Shown one piece after another: positions 24,593-34,325 of a DNA stretch of 64,000 bases. Source of the stretch: Methylibium sp965279545 (GTDB lineage Bacteria > Pseudomonadota > Gammaproteobacteria > Burkholderiales > Burkholderiaceae_C); the NCBI RefSeq assembly GCF_965279545.1, contig NZ_OZ257250.1:1426001-1490000 (forward strand), read 5' to 3'. The translations under genes were made by a program, and so were the position numbers. Positions within the stretch are counted from its first letter, which is position 1, and each line of letters starts with the position of its first letter. The notes beneath the pieces were generated by a model, which worked only from the letters and a program-made list of their open reading frames with translations, did no database searches and had not been told where the DNA came from.

Positions 24593-25694
24593 CGGTGGCG
24601 GCGCGCGCGGTGTCGCGCCTCAGAAGGTGGTGGAGTTCGGTGAAACGCTGCGCGACGCGCTCGCAGGCCTGCGGATCGTCGAGCCAGCCCAGCACCGCGG
24701 CGGCCAGCGCCTGCGGCGTCATCGCATGCTGCAGCAGTTCGGGCACGACGAAGTCCTCGCTCAGCACATTGGGCAGGCCGACCCAGGGCTGGTAGCGCAT
24801 GTGGCGCATCACCTGCCAGTTGAGCCAGTGCACCCGGTAGCCGATCACCATCGGCCGCTTGAACAGCGCGGCCTCCAGCGTGGCGGTACCGCTGGCGACC
24901 ATGACCACATCGCTGGCGGCCATCACCTCGTGCGATCGGCCGTCGACCAGCTCGATCGCGTCTTGTGCGCCGGCCTCGGCCACCGCGGCCTCGACCATCG
25001 GACGCAGGCCGGGGGCGATCGGCAGCAGACAGCGCAGCTCCGGACGCGCCGCATGCAGGCGCTGCGCGGCGCGCACGAAGTCGGGAGCGATGTGCCGGAT
25101 CTCGCCGCGGCGGCTGCCGGGCATCACCGCGACCACGCTGTCGCGCTCGTTCAATCCGAGCGCGGCGCGGGCCGCGGCCCGCGGCACATCGAGTGGAATG
25201 GCATCGGCCAGCGGATGGCCGACGTAGCTGGCCGGCACGCCGGCCCGGGCCAGCAACGCAGGCTCGAACGGAAACAGGCACAGCACATGGTCGGCCGATG
25301 CCGCCAGCTGGTGCACGCGACCGCCGCGCCAGGCCCAGATCGACGGGCAGACGAAGTGGACGGTCTTCAGGCCTGCAGTCTTGAGGCGCGCCTCCAGGCC
25401 GAGGTTGAAATCCGGTGCATCGATGCCGATGAAGGCCGCCGGGTGCTGCGCGAGCAGACGGTCGCCGAGTTCGGTGCGCAGCGCGACGAGCGAGCGGTAG
25501 ACCTTCAGCGCCTCGGCGTAGCCATGCACCGCGAGCCGCTCGCTCGGCCACCAGGCCTCGAAACCCTGCGCAGCCATGTCCGGCCCGCCGATGCCCGCCG
25601 CGCGCAGCGACGGCCAGTGCGACTTCAGCCCCCCCAGCAGCAGCCCGGCGAGCAAGTCGCCAGAAGCTTCGCCAGCGACCATGCCGAACTGCAT
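24564..25694 (-). CDS. lpxB: Lipid-A-disaccharide synthase
   Basis: 376 residues from ATG 25694. GT19 hallmarks are present: the N-terminal GMVAGEASGDLLAGLLLGG, IDAPDFNLGLE, CPSIWAWRGGRVHQLA and the UDP-sugar site MPGSRRGEIRH. The C-terminal half has ASGTATLEAALFKRPMVIGY. It joins UDP-2,3-diacylglucosamine and lipid X to form the lipid A disaccharide at the inner membrane face. It begins eight bases after lpxA ends. Confidence 0.97.
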   Translation of the reverse strand: MQFGMVAGEASGDLLAGLLLGGLKSHWPSLRAAGIGGPDMAAQGFEAWWPSERLAVHGYAEALKVYRSLVALRTELGDRLLAQHPAAFIGIDAPDFNLGLEARLKTAGLKTVHFVCPSIWAWRGGRVHQLAASADHVLCLFPFEPALLARAGVPASYVGHPLADAIPLDVPRAAARAALGLNERDSVVAVMPGSRRGEIRHIAPDFVRAAQRLHAARPELRCLLPIAPGLRPMVEAAVAEAGAQDAIELVDGRSHEVMAASDVVMVASGTATLEAALFKRPMVIGYRVHWLNWQVMRHMRYQPWVGLPNVLSEDFVVPELLQHAMTPQALAAAVLGWLDDPQACERVAQRFTELHHLLRRDTARAATDAIAQIIEA

Positions 25695-25702
25695 GGGACG
25701 CG

Positions 25703-26491
25703 TTATCTGACGATGCCGCGCTTGGAGGCGCCGAGGAAGCCGAGCATCAGCTCGACATCCGTGTCGCCGCCGCCGACGCTGCCCTTGAGGGCCGCGATGG
25801 CCGCCTTCGATTCCTCGAGGGTCAGTCCGTTGCGGTACAGCAGCCGGTGCATCTGCTTGACCTGCGCAATGCGCTCGGGCCCGAAACCGCGCCGCCGCAG
25901 ACCTTCGATGTTGAAGCCGCGGACTTCCGCCGGGTTGCCGTCGACCATCATGAACGGCGGCACATCCTGCGACAGCGCGGTCTGGAAGCCCACCATCGCG
26001 TGCGCGCCGATCTTCACGAACTGGTGCACGCCGGTGAGCCCGCCGACGATGGCCCAGTCCCCCAGGTGCACATGCCCGGCCAGCGTGGCGTTGTTGGCCA
26101 GGATGCACTGGCTGCCGAGCTGCACGTCGTGCGCGAGGTGCACGTAGGCCATCACCCAGTTGTCGTTGCCGACCCGGGTGACGCCGCTGTCCTGGGCCGT
26201 GCCGCAATTGAAGGTGCAGAACTCGCGGATGGTGTTGCGGTCGCCGATCTCGAGCCGGGTGGGCTCGCCGGCGTACTTCTTGTCCTGCGGCGCCGCACCG
26301 ATGGAGCAGAACTGCCAGATGCGGTTGTCGGCGCCGATCGTGGTGTGGCCCTCGATCACGCAGTGCGCGCCGAGGCTGGTGCCGGCACCGATGCGCACAT
26401 GCGGGCCGATGACCGTGTAGGGGCCGACCTGCACATCGGCGGCGAGCTGCGCCTGCGGATCGACGACCGCGGTGGGGTGGATCGCACTCAT
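25703..26491 (-). CDS. lpxA: UDP-N-acetylglucosamine acyltransferase
   Basis: 262 residues, exactly the usual LpxA length. The left-handed beta-helix hexapeptide repeats run from IHPTAVVDPQAQLAADVQVG onward; the catalytic histidine is in YVHLAHDVQLG, and HQFVKIGAHAMVGF and the helical C-terminal part follow. It transfers an R-3-hydroxyacyl chain from ACP to UDP-GlcNAc, the first committed step of lipid A. Placed eleven bases after fabZ. Confidence 0.97.
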   Translation of the reverse strand: MSAIHPTAVVDPQAQLAADVQVGPYTVIGPHVRIGAGTSLGAHCVIEGHTTIGADNRIWQFCSIGAAPQDKKYAGEPTRLEIGDRNTIREFCTFNCGTAQDSGVTRVGNDNWVMAYVHLAHDVQLGSQCILANNATLAGHVHLGDWAIVGGLTGVHQFVKIGAHAMVGFQTALSQDVPPFMMVDGNPAEVRGFNIEGLRRRGFGPERIAQVKQMHRLLYRNGLTLEESKAAIAALKGSVGGGDTDVELMLGFLGASKRGIVR

Positions 26492-26502
26492 GCCGGAGGC
26501 TT

Positions 26503-26943
26503 TCAAGCGACGGTGCGCATCGTGCACATCAGCTCGGCCCCGCAAGCCAGCTCCCCTGCGACACTGGCGCGCGCCTTGAACTTGTGGATGCCGCCGCGCA
26601 CGCGGTCGGCCTCGACCTCGAGGATCAGCTGGTCGCCCGGCTCGACCGGCCGCTTGAAGCGGGCACCGTCGATGCCGACGAAATAGATCACCGAGTTCTT
26701 GTCCGACTGCAGGTTGTCGTCGGCAAAGCTCAGCAGCGCGGCGGCCTGGGCCAGGGCCTCCAGCACCAGCACCCCCGGCATCACCGGGCGGTGCGGGAAA
26801 TGCCCGACGAAGAACGGCTCGTTGATCGACACGTTCTTCAGTGCCTTGATGCGCTTGCCGAATTCGACCTCCAGCACCCGGTCCACCAGCAGGAAGGGGT
26901 AGCGGTGCGGCAGTTTGGCGAGGATCTGGTGAATGTCCATCAT
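26503..26943 (-). CDS. fabZ: 3-hydroxyacyl-ACP dehydratase
   Basis: 146 residues from the first of two tandem ATG codons. The hot-dog fold signature is KLPHRYPFLLVDRV, then the catalytic histidine in GHFPHRPVMPGVLVLEALAQ with its glutamate partner. Substrates are 3-hydroxyacyl-ACPs, which LpxA and LpxD also draw on, explaining the linkage of fabZ with the lpx genes: the enzymes compete for one pool. Confidence 0.97.
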   Translation of the reverse strand: MMDIHQILAKLPHRYPFLLVDRVLEVEFGKRIKALKNVSINEPFFVGHFPHRPVMPGVLVLEALAQAAALLSFADDNLQSDKNSVIYFVGIDGARFKRPVEPGDQLILEVEADRVRGGIHKFKARASVAGELACGAELMCTMRTVA

Positions 26944-26975
26944 GGCGGCTCTCGGCGCCGGCGGGAGGCGCCGGC

Positions 26976-28055
26976 TCAATCTTGTTCGTCGTTCGTCGGG
27001 AGGCCGGCGTCGTCGCGGGCGGCGCGTTCCAGCGCCCTCAGCCGGTCACGCAGCTTGTGCAGCTGGCGCAGCGTGACCGCGTTCTTCTCCCAGATGCGAT
27101 TCTCGGCGAGCGGGAAGATGCCGGTGTACACGCCCGGCTTGTCGATCGAGCGCAGCACCGCGGTGTGCGCCGAGACATGCACGTCGTCGGCAATGTCCAC
27201 ATGGCCGACGACACCCGCCCCCCCGCCGAAGGTGCAGCGCGCGCCGATGCGCGTGCTGCCGGCGATGCCGGTGAAGGCCGCCATCGCCGTGCCGCAACCG
27301 ACATGCACGTTGTGGGCAATCTGGATCAGGTTGTCGAGCTTGACGCCGTCTTCGATCACGGTGTCGCTGAGCGCGCCACGGTCGATGCAGGTGTTGGCAC
27401 CGATCTCGACGTCGTCGCCGATGCGCACGGCGCCCAGCTGCTCGATCTTCACGTAGCCCTGGTCCTTGGTCGGCGCAAAACCGAAGCCATCGGCACCGAT
27501 GACGGCGCCGCTGTGGACGATGCAGCGTGCACCGATCACGCACTCGAAAGCCAGCGTCACCCGCGGATGCAGCAAGGTCCCGGCACCGACGCGGGCATCA
27601 CGCCCGATGAAGCACTGCGCACCGATCACGGCGCCGTCGCCGATCTGCGCCCCGGCCTCGATCACTGCGAGCGCACCGATGCTCGCCCCGGCACCGAGCC
27701 GCGCGCTCGCGTCGACCACGGCACTCGGGTGCACGCCCGCCGCCGCCGGTGGGCGCACCCGGCGCGCCCACCACTGCGTCAGCCGCGCAAAGTAAAGATA
27801 GGGGTCGGGCGAGACGATCGCGGCGCCACGCGCCACCGCTTCGTCGCGCAGGGCGGGCGCCACGATCACGCAGCCCGCGGCGCTGCCGGCAAGCTGCGCA
27901 CGGTAACGTGGGTTGGCAAGAAAGGCGATGGTCGACGGCGTGGCGCCCTCGAGCGGGCCGATGCGGGCGATGCCGAGATCGGCCGGGCCGATCAGTTCGC
28001 CGCCGAGTGCCGCGGCGATGTCGCCGAGCGTGACCTCTTCCGCCGAGTCGATCAC
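26976..28055 (-). CDS. lpxD: UDP-3-O-(3-hydroxyacyl)glucosamine N-acyltransferase
   Basis: 359 residues from GTG 28055, sixteen bases after skp. The N-terminal uridine-binding domain (LGDIAAALGGELIG) precedes hexapeptide repeats, and the catalytic histidine lies in LDNLIQIAHNVHVGCGT. The C-terminus is a helix (LRQLHKLRDRLRALERAA) that packs the trimer and takes up ACP. It adds the second hydroxyacyl chain in lipid A synthesis. Confidence 0.96.
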   Translation of the reverse strand: MIDSAEEVTLGDIAAALGGELIGPADLGIARIGPLEGATPSTIAFLANPRYRAQLAGSAAGCVIVAPALRDEAVARGAAIVSPDPYLYFARLTQWWARRVRPPAAAGVHPSAVVDASARLGAGASIGALAVIEAGAQIGDGAVIGAQCFIGRDARVGAGTLLHPRVTLAFECVIGARCIVHSGAVIGADGFGFAPTKDQGYVKIEQLGAVRIGDDVEIGANTCIDRGALSDTVIEDGVKLDNLIQIAHNVHVGCGTAMAAFTGIAGSTRIGARCTFGGGAGVVGHVDIADDVHVSAHTAVLRSIDKPGVYTGIFPLAENRIWEKNAVTLRQLHKLRDRLRALERAARDDAGLPTNDEQD

Positions 28056-28071
28056 CGCGCGGCCACGCGCC

Positions 28072-28581
28072 TCACTTGGCGCTGTTCAGCGCCTTGATCA
28101 CCTTTTCGGTGATGTCGACGCGCGGACCGGCGAACACGGCTTCCTGGAGGATGACGTCGTACTTCTCGGTCTCGAAGATCTGCTTGATCACCTTGTTGGC
28201 GCGTTCGACCACGCCCGACAGTTCTTCGTTCTTGCGCTGGTTCAGGTCTTCCTGGAACTCGCGGCGCTTGCGCTGGAACTCGCGGTCCTGCTCGACCAGG
28301 TCGCGCTGGCGGCGGCTGCGGTCGCCTTCGGCCAGCGTCGGCGCGTCCTTCTCCAGCTTCTCCGAAGCTGCCTTGAGCTTGGCCGCGGTGTCGGCCAACT
28401 CCTTCTCGCGCTTGGAGAACTCCGACTCCAGCTTCGCCTGGGCCGCCTTCGCGGGACTCGCTTCGCGCAGCACGCGCTCGCTGTTCACGTAGCCGATCTT
28501 CAGTTCCTGGGCCTGCGCCGCAGTCACCCCCGCGGCGAACACCGCCGCGGCGAGCATCGGCATCAATGACAAGGTCTTCAT
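28072..28581 (-). CDS. skp: OmpH/Skp-family periplasmic chaperone
   Basis: 169 residues. A cleavable signal peptide (residues 1-24, LAAAVFAAGVTAAQA) precedes the beta strand IGYVNSERVLRE and a long charged coiled-coil with heptad-like spacing (residues 45-130), the tentacles of the Skp trimer. Skp holds unfolded outer-membrane proteins for BamA. Its ATG shares one base with the bamA stop codon (TGATG), so the two are translationally coupled. Confidence 0.94.
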   Translation of the reverse strand: MKTLSLMPMLAAAVFAAGVTAAQAQELKIGYVNSERVLREASPAKAAQAKLESEFSKREKELADTAAKLKAASEKLEKDAPTLAEGDRSRRQRDLVEQDREFQRKRREFQEDLNQRKNEELSGVVERANKVIKQIFETEKYDVILQEAVFAGPRVDITEKVIKALNSAK

Positions 28582-30926
28582 CAGAACGCGGTCCCGATCT
28601 GGAATTGCAACTTTTGAATTCTATCCTGCGCAAACTTGCGGATAGGCTGGCCGTAGCTGATCTTGAGCGGCCCCACCGGGGAGACCCAGCTCAGGCCGAT
28701 GCCCGCGGCCGCGCGCAGATCGTCGAGGCTGAGCTTCTCGTTTTCGCCCCACACGTTGCCGGCGTCGAGATAGCCGAACAAGCGCAGCGTGCGGTCGTTG
28801 CCCGAGCCCGGCACCGGCACGTAGAACTCGGCATTCAGGTTGAGCTTGCGATTGCCGCCGATGTACGCGCCGGTCACGTCGATCGGGCCCAGCGAACTCT
28901 GGTCGAAGCCCCGCACCGAACCGAGACCACCGCCGTAGAAGTTCTTGAAGATCGGATAAGGACGCCCGCCGAAACCCTTGCCATAGCCGGCCTCGGCATT
29001 CAGGCCCAGCGTGAAACGCTTGGACAGCGGAATCCACTGCTGGATCTGGTAGTTCGTGCGCAGGTAGCGGGTGTCGAGCGCGACGCTCCATTCGGCGTTC
29101 AGGCGCTGGTACAGACCCGAATTGGGCACGAGCGCGCTGTCACGGCCGTCGCGCTGCCAGCCGAGCGTCAGCGGAATGCTGTCGGTGGTATCGCCGAAGG
29201 CCTCGCGGTAGAGAAAGTAGTTGTTCGGGATCGAAGCGCCCGCCTTGATCTCGGTGCGTTCCCAGCCGACACCGAAGAACACGGTGTCGAACTCGCTGAA
29301 GGGAACACCGAAGCGGATCGATGTGCCTTCGGTCACCAGCTTGTATTGCTCGCCCTGGCTGTTGATCGGCTTGGAAGTGCGGTAGTACACATCGATCGCG
29401 CGCGAGATGCCGTCGACCGTGAAGTAGGGATCGACCGTGCTGACCACCAGGTTGCGGTTGTACTTGCTGGTGTTCACCTCGAGGCCGAGGTAGTTGCCGC
29501 TGCCGAAGATGTTGTCCTGCCGGATGCCGAAGGTCAGCGACACCTTTTCCGCGCTGGAGAAGCCGGCGCCGAGTTGCAGGTTGCCGGTCGGCTTTTCCTT
29601 GACCTCGGCGGTGATGTCCACCTGGTCCTGCGCGCCGGGTACTTCGGCGGTGTCGACGGTGACTTCGCTGAAGTAGCCGAGGCGGTCCACGCGATCGCGC
29701 GACAGCTTGATGCGCCGACCGTCGTACCAGGACGACTCGAACTGGCGGAACTCGCGGCGCACCACCTCGTCGCGCGTGCGGGTGTTGCCGGCGACGTTCA
29801 CGCGACGGACGTAGACGCGGCGACTCGGCTCACCGACCAGCACCACCTCGACACGCCCGGTCGCCCGGTCGATCTCGGTGCGCGGCTCGACCCGCGCAAA
29901 GGCGTAGCCGAAGGCACCGAACAACTCGGTGAAGCGGCGCGTCGTCTCGGCAACGGTTTCCGCCCGGTAGGCCTCGCCGGGCTTGATCGCCACCAGTGCC
30001 TTGAAATCGTCTTCCTTGCCCAGGTACTCGCCTTCGAGGCGCACCCCCGTCACGGTGTAGGGCTGGCCTTCGGTCACGTTGATCGTGATCGAGATGTTCT
30101 GCTTGTCGGGCGAGATCGCCACCTGGGTGGAGTCGACGTTGAACTCGAGATAGCCGCGGTTCAGGTAGTACGCGCGCAGCGTCTCGAGGTCGGCATTGAG
30201 CTTGGTGCGCGAGTAACGGTCGGTCTTCGTGTACCAGGTCAGCCAACCGCCGGTGGTCAGCTCGAACTGGCCGACCAGCGTGCCCTCGGAGAACACCTTG
30301 TTGCCCGTGATGTGGATCTCGCTGATCTTCGCGACATCGCCTTCGCTGACCGTGAAGGTGACGTTGACGCGGTTGCGCTCGGCCGGCGTGATGGTCGTGA
30401 CGACTTCCGCGCCGTAGAGACTGCGGGTCAGGTATTGGCGCTTGAGCTCCTGCTCGGCGCGGTCGGCCTGCGCGCGGTCGAAGGGCTGTCCCTCGCCGAT
30501 GCCGACGTCCTTGAGGGACTTGGTCAGCGCATCCTTGTCGAACTCCTTGAGCCCCACGAAGGTCACCGAGGAGATGATCGGCCGCTCCTCGACGATGACG
30601 ACCACGACGTCGTTGTCGACGTCGAGCCGCACGTCCTTGAACAGTCCGGTGGCGAACAGGGCTCGCAGCGCCGCGGCGCCCTTCTCGTCGCTGTAGGTGT
30701 CGCCGATGCGAAACGGCAGTGCACCGAAGATGGTGCCGGCGTCGGCGCGCTGCAGTCCCTCGACCCGGATGTCCTTGAGCACGAAGGGTTCGACGGCCCA
30801 CACCGGCGCCGCATGAAGCGCGGCGGCGAGGGCAACGGCAAGGATCGAGGGGCGCAGAGCGGAAGGAGTGGACAAGGACAGGAACGGACGAGCCGTCAAA
30901 GGAGGAAGCGCGCGGGAGAAGGCCAT
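28581..30926 (-). CDS. bamA: Outer-membrane protein assembly factor BamA
   Basis: 781 residues (E. coli 810). A long signal peptide ending near ALHAAPVWA at residue 44 is followed by five POTRA repeats (the first begins FVLKDIRVEGLQRADAGTIF) to about residue 440, then the 16-strand barrel. The lid-loop VRGFDQSS motif is intact, and the last residue is Phe (FQIGTAF), the recognition signal for BAM itself. BamA inserts beta-barrel proteins into the outer membrane; its partner BamB is encoded at 52.7 kb. It lies four bases after rseP. Confidence 0.98.
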   Translation of the reverse strand: MAFSRALPPLTARPFLSLSTPSALRPSILAVALAAALHAAPVWAVEPFVLKDIRVEGLQRADAGTIFGALPFRIGDTYSDEKGAAALRALFATGLFKDVRLDVDNDVVVVIVEERPIISSVTFVGLKEFDKDALTKSLKDVGIGEGQPFDRAQADRAEQELKRQYLTRSLYGAEVVTTITPAERNRVNVTFTVSEGDVAKISEIHITGNKVFSEGTLVGQFELTTGGWLTWYTKTDRYSRTKLNADLETLRAYYLNRGYLEFNVDSTQVAISPDKQNISITINVTEGQPYTVTGVRLEGEYLGKEDDFKALVAIKPGEAYRAETVAETTRRFTELFGAFGYAFARVEPRTEIDRATGRVEVVLVGEPSRRVYVRRVNVAGNTRTRDEVVRREFRQFESSWYDGRRIKLSRDRVDRLGYFSEVTVDTAEVPGAQDQVDITAEVKEKPTGNLQLGAGFSSAEKVSLTFGIRQDNIFGSGNYLGLEVNTSKYNRNLVVSTVDPYFTVDGISRAIDVYYRTSKPINSQGEQYKLVTEGTSIRFGVPFSEFDTVFFGVGWERTEIKAGASIPNNYFLYREAFGDTTDSIPLTLGWQRDGRDSALVPNSGLYQRLNAEWSVALDTRYLRTNYQIQQWIPLSKRFTLGLNAEAGYGKGFGGRPYPIFKNFYGGGLGSVRGFDQSSLGPIDVTGAYIGGNRKLNLNAEFYVPVPGSGNDRTLRLFGYLDAGNVWGENEKLSLDDLRAAAGIGLSWVSPVGPLKISYGQPIRKFAQDRIQKLQFQIGTAF

Positions 30927-30930
30927 GCGG

Positions 30931-32292
30931 TCAATGCAGGCCCAGCAGGCGGGCCACGTCGTTGTAGAGGGCGAGTGACATCATCACGAGCATGATCGCC
31001 AGCCCCCCGCGCTGCAGCCGATCCAGCCACACCTCAGAGACCGGCCGCCCCGTCACTCCTTCGAAAAGATGATACATGAGGTGCCCGCCGTCGAGCATCG
31101 GCAGCGGCAGCAGATTGAGCACGCCGAGGCTGACACTGACCAGCGCCAGGAAGCCGAGGTAGTACGCCAGGCCGAGCTGGGCCGACTGGCCCGCGTAGTC
31201 GGCGATGGTCAGCGGCCCGCTCAGATTCTTCAGCGACGCTTCGCCGATCAGCATCTTGCCCAGCATCCGCAGGCTCAGCGCCGCCACCTCCCAGGTGCGC
31301 TGCGCGCCGCGCACCAGCCCGTCGACCAGGCCATAGCGCACCGTGACCATCTCGGGTGCCTGCCCCACGTAGGCCTCGATCCGGCCGATGGTCTTGTCCC
31401 CCTCGGCGAGCAGCGCCGGCGTCACGGTCAGCGACAGGCGTTCGCTGCCGCGCCGCACGTCCCACTCCATGATGCGCGGCGCGCCATCGTGCACGGCACT
31501 GCGGATCGTGTCGCGCAAGCGGCCGGCGTCATCGATGCGCGCGCCGTCGACGCCGAGCACGCGGTCGCCCTCGCGCAGTCCGGCGCGATCGGCGGGGCCG
31601 CCGCTGACCAGCTTGCCGAGGACCGGCTCGCTGAACGGGCCGCCGATGCCGATGCGGTGCATCAACTCGGCGTCCACCTCGCGGGCGTCGACGCCGTCGA
31701 GCGCCAGCCGGACGGTGCGTGCGCCATGCCCTTGCGCGTCGCTGACGCTCAGCGCGATGCGCTCGCCGCGCAAGGCGGCATCGGTGAGCTGCCAGCGCAG
31801 ATCGGTCATCGAGCGCACCGGCTCCGCGCCGCCATCGTCCGCGACGACGGCCTGCACCCAGTCGCCGGCGGCCAGCCCGGCCCGCTCGGCAATGCTGCCC
31901 GCCACCGGAGCGCCGAGCACGGCCTTGGGCTCCTCGAGCCCGATCCAGTTCGCTGCCGCGTACAGCAGCACCGCAAGCAGCAGGTTCGCCGCCGGCCCTG
32001 CGACGACGACCGCGGAGCGCTGCCACAGCGGGCGGTTGTTGAAGGCGCGCTCGCGCTCGGCGGCGGGGACCGAACCCTCGCGCTCATCGAGCATCTTCAC
32101 GTAGCCCCCCAGCGGCAGCATCGACACCACGAACTCGGTTTCGCCCTGCTGGCGGCGCCAGATCACACGGCCGAAACCGACCGAGAAGCGCAGCACCTTC
32201 ACGCCGCAGGCAACCGCCACGCGGTAGTGGCCATATTCGTGCACCACGATCAGCACCGCGAGGGTCAGCAAGAAGGCCAGCAAGGTGGTCAT
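30931..32292 (-). CDS. rseP: Site-2 zinc metalloprotease RseP
   Basis: 453 residues. The zinc site HEYGH is at residues 18-22 within the first membrane helix. Two periplasmic PDZ domains follow (GAPVAGSIAERAGLAAGDWV and KLVSGGPADRAGLREGDRV), then the second catalytic motif with metal ligand Asp in NLLPLPMLDGGHLMYH. It cleaves anti-sigma-E RseA and remnant signal peptides in the inner membrane. The ATG overlaps the dxr stop as ATGA. Confidence 0.97.
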   Translation of the reverse strand: MTTLLAFLLTLAVLIVVHEYGHYRVAVACGVKVLRFSVGFGRVIWRRQQGETEFVVSMLPLGGYVKMLDEREGSVPAAERERAFNNRPLWQRSAVVVAGPAANLLLAVLLYAAANWIGLEEPKAVLGAPVAGSIAERAGLAAGDWVQAVVADDGGAEPVRSMTDLRWQLTDAALRGERIALSVSDAQGHGARTVRLALDGVDAREVDAELMHRIGIGGPFSEPVLGKLVSGGPADRAGLREGDRVLGVDGARIDDAGRLRDTIRSAVHDGAPRIMEWDVRRGSERLSLTVTPALLAEGDKTIGRIEAYVGQAPEMVTVRYGLVDGLVRGAQRTWEVAALSLRMLGKMLIGEASLKNLSGPLTIADYAGQSAQLGLAYYLGFLALVSVSLGVLNLLPLPMLDGGHLMYHLFEGVTGRPVSEVWLDRLQRGGLAIMLVMMSLALYNDVARLLGLH

Positions 32293-33461
32293 GCGAGCGT
32301 CCTCAGTTGCTGGCGGGCCACCGCCCGCGCTTCGGCGTCGAGCGAGAGCAGGCCCTCGAGCGAGGCGGCCGCGCCGGCGCCCAGTGGCGTGCGTTCGATG
32401 GTGTGGACATTGATGCTGTGAATCTGGTCGAAGCGGATCGTTCCCGCCAGGAAGGCCGCCACCGCGACCTCGTTGGCGGCGTTCAGGACCGCCGTGCTGC
32501 CGTCGGGCCCGCGCAGCGCCGCCCACGCGAGCGGCAGGCCGGGATAGCGCCGCTCGTCCGCCGGCTCGAAGCTCAGAGACGCCAGGCGCGTGAAGTCGAG
32601 CTGTTCGGCGCCCGATTCGATGCGCTCCGGCCAGGCCAGCCCGTAGGCGATCGGCACGCGCATGTCGGGCGTGCCGAGCTGCGCGAGCACGGAGTGGTCG
32701 CGGCACACCACCATCGAGTGGATGATGCTCTGCGGATGCAGCACGACCTCGATCTGCTCGGGCCGCAGGTCGAACAGCCAGCGGGCCTCGATCACCTCGA
32801 GGGCCTTGTTCATCATCGTGGCCGAGTCGACCGAGATCTTGCGTCCCATGACCCAGTTCGGATGGGCGCAGGCCTGGTCGGGCGTCACGTCGCGCAGCGT
32901 GGCCGGATCGCGGGCGCGGAACGGCCCGCCCGAGGCCGTCAGCACGATGTGTTCGATGCGCCGTGCCCAGGTGCTGCGGTCTTCCGGCAGGCACTGGAAG
33001 ATCGCCGAGTGCTCACTGTCGACGGGCAGCAGCGTCGCACCGCCCTCCTTCACTGCCTGCATGAACAGCGCGCCGCCGACCACCAGCGCTTCCTTGTTCG
33101 CCAGCAGCAGCCGTTTACCGGCACGCGCCGCGGCCAGGCAGGGCGCCAGCCCGGCCGCCCCGACGATCGCGGCCATCACCGTGTCCACGTCGGGGTGCGA
33201 AGCGATCTCGACCAGCGCCGCCTCGCCGGACAGCACCTCGACGCCCGTGCCTGCGAGACGCTCGCGCAGCGACTGCGCCGCCGCGGCATCCGGCATCACC
33301 GCATAGCGCGGCCGCCAGCGCAGGCACTGGCTCGTCAGCTCGTCGATGCGGCTGTGCGCGCTGAGCGCGAACAGCTCATAGCGCCCCGGATGGCGCGCGA
33401 TCACGTCGAGCGTGCTGACACCGATCGAGCCGGTGGCACCGAGCAGGCACACGCGTTGCAT
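32289..33461 (-). CDS. dxr: 1-deoxy-D-xylulose-5-phosphate reductoisomerase
   Basis: 390 residues from ATG 33461. The NADPH-binding loop is LLGATGSIGVSTLDVIARHP; the metal and substrate loops are LANKEALV, PVDSEHSAIFQCL and ISVDSATMMNKALEVIEA. It commits to the MEP isoprenoid pathway; the downstream enzyme IspG is encoded at 56-57.3 kb and the product-using UppS two genes upstream. Fosmidomycin target in the family. Confidence 0.97.
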   Translation of the reverse strand: MQRVCLLGATGSIGVSTLDVIARHPGRYELFALSAHSRIDELTSQCLRWRPRYAVMPDAAAAQSLRERLAGTGVEVLSGEAALVEIASHPDVDTVMAAIVGAAGLAPCLAAARAGKRLLLANKEALVVGGALFMQAVKEGGATLLPVDSEHSAIFQCLPEDRSTWARRIEHIVLTASGGPFRARDPATLRDVTPDQACAHPNWVMGRKISVDSATMMNKALEVIEARWLFDLRPEQIEVVLHPQSIIHSMVVCRDHSVLAQLGTPDMRVPIAYGLAWPERIESGAEQLDFTRLASLSFEPADERRYPGLPLAWAALRGPDGSTAVLNAANEVAVAAFLAGTIRFDQIHSINVHTIERTPLGAGAAASLEGLLSLDAEARAVARQQLRTLA

Positions 33462-33471
33462 CGTCACGTCG

Positions 33472-34311
33472 TCATCCCAGCGAACACAGCGCCAGCGCCA
33501 GCGGGAACACCGGCAGCAAGGCATCGATACGGTCCAGCACGCCGCCATGTCCCGGCAGCAGCGCACTGCTGTCCTTGGCCCCGGCGCTGCGCTTGACCAG
33601 CGATTCGAACAGATCACCCGTCACGCTCATCGCGGTGAGGAAGACCAGCGCCACCACCAGCCCGACCGGCCCGAGCCGCCCGTGCAGCTGGCTGTACACG
33701 CTGGGCACGCCCTGGCCGCTGGCACGGTCGAAGGCGATCCACGAGGCCGCCAGCAGCAGCACGCCCAGCATGCCGCTCCACACACCCTCCCAGCTCTTGC
33801 CGGGGCTGATGGCCGGGGCCAGCTTGCGTCGGCCAAAGGCGCGCCCACCGAAGTAGGCCGCGATGTCGGCGGCCCAGACCAGTGCGAACACCGACAGCAG
33901 GAAGTTCACGCCCCGCGCCTTGGCGGCAACCATCGCCAGCCACACCAGCCACAGCAAGGCCGCGCCGATCCCCCAGCGCAGCGGCGCACCCAGCAAGGAC
34001 CACCCTGCGACGCCGCGCCCGAGGACCCAGGCGCCGCCAAGCACCCAGACCGTCGTCGCGAACCACCACGCCGCGGCCGGCGCGGCGTCGATCCACCCCA
34101 GCGCCCAGGCCGCCAGCGCGCCGGCCGCCACCAGCCCCCCCAGCGCCAGCGCGGTGCCGGAGCCGAGACCGTTCAGCCGGCCCCATTCCCAGCCTCCGGC
34201 AGCGATCATCAGCAGCACCAGCAGCGCGAAGGGCCACAGGGCCGGCGCGAACAGCGCCGGCAGGAGCACCACGAGCAGCAGCAGCGCGGTGATGATGCGT
34301 TGCCTGAGCAT
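33472..34311 (-). CDS. cdsA: Phosphatidate cytidylyltransferase
   Basis: 279 residues, with about eight hydrophobic helices starting right after the N-terminal RQR. The CdsA signature is complete in SLVKRSAGAKDSSALLPGHG followed by GVLDRID, which supplies the Asp and Lys for metal and CTP. It makes CDP-diacylglycerol, the precursor used by PgsA (encoded at 15.2 kb) and PssA. Ends ten bases before dxr starts. Confidence 0.96.
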   Translation of the reverse strand: MLRQRIITALLLLVVLLPALFAPALWPFALLVLLMIAAGGWEWGRLNGLGSGTALALGGLVAAGALAAWALGWIDAAPAAAWWFATTVWVLGGAWVLGRGVAGWSLLGAPLRWGIGAALLWLVWLAMVAAKARGVNFLLSVFALVWAADIAAYFGGRAFGRRKLAPAISPGKSWEGVWSGMLGVLLLAASWIAFDRASGQGVPSVYSQLHGRLGPVGLVVALVFLTAMSVTGDLFESLVKRSAGAKDSSALLPGHGGVLDRIDALLPVFPLALALCSLG

Positions 34312-34325
34312 CGTCGTGGCGGTCC

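Noticed and set aside
28566..30995. Very long open frame antisense to bamA (about 800 codons)
   Set aside because: It is a mirror of bamA codon bias in GC-rich DNA: low-complexity, no domains, whereas bamA is unmistakable.
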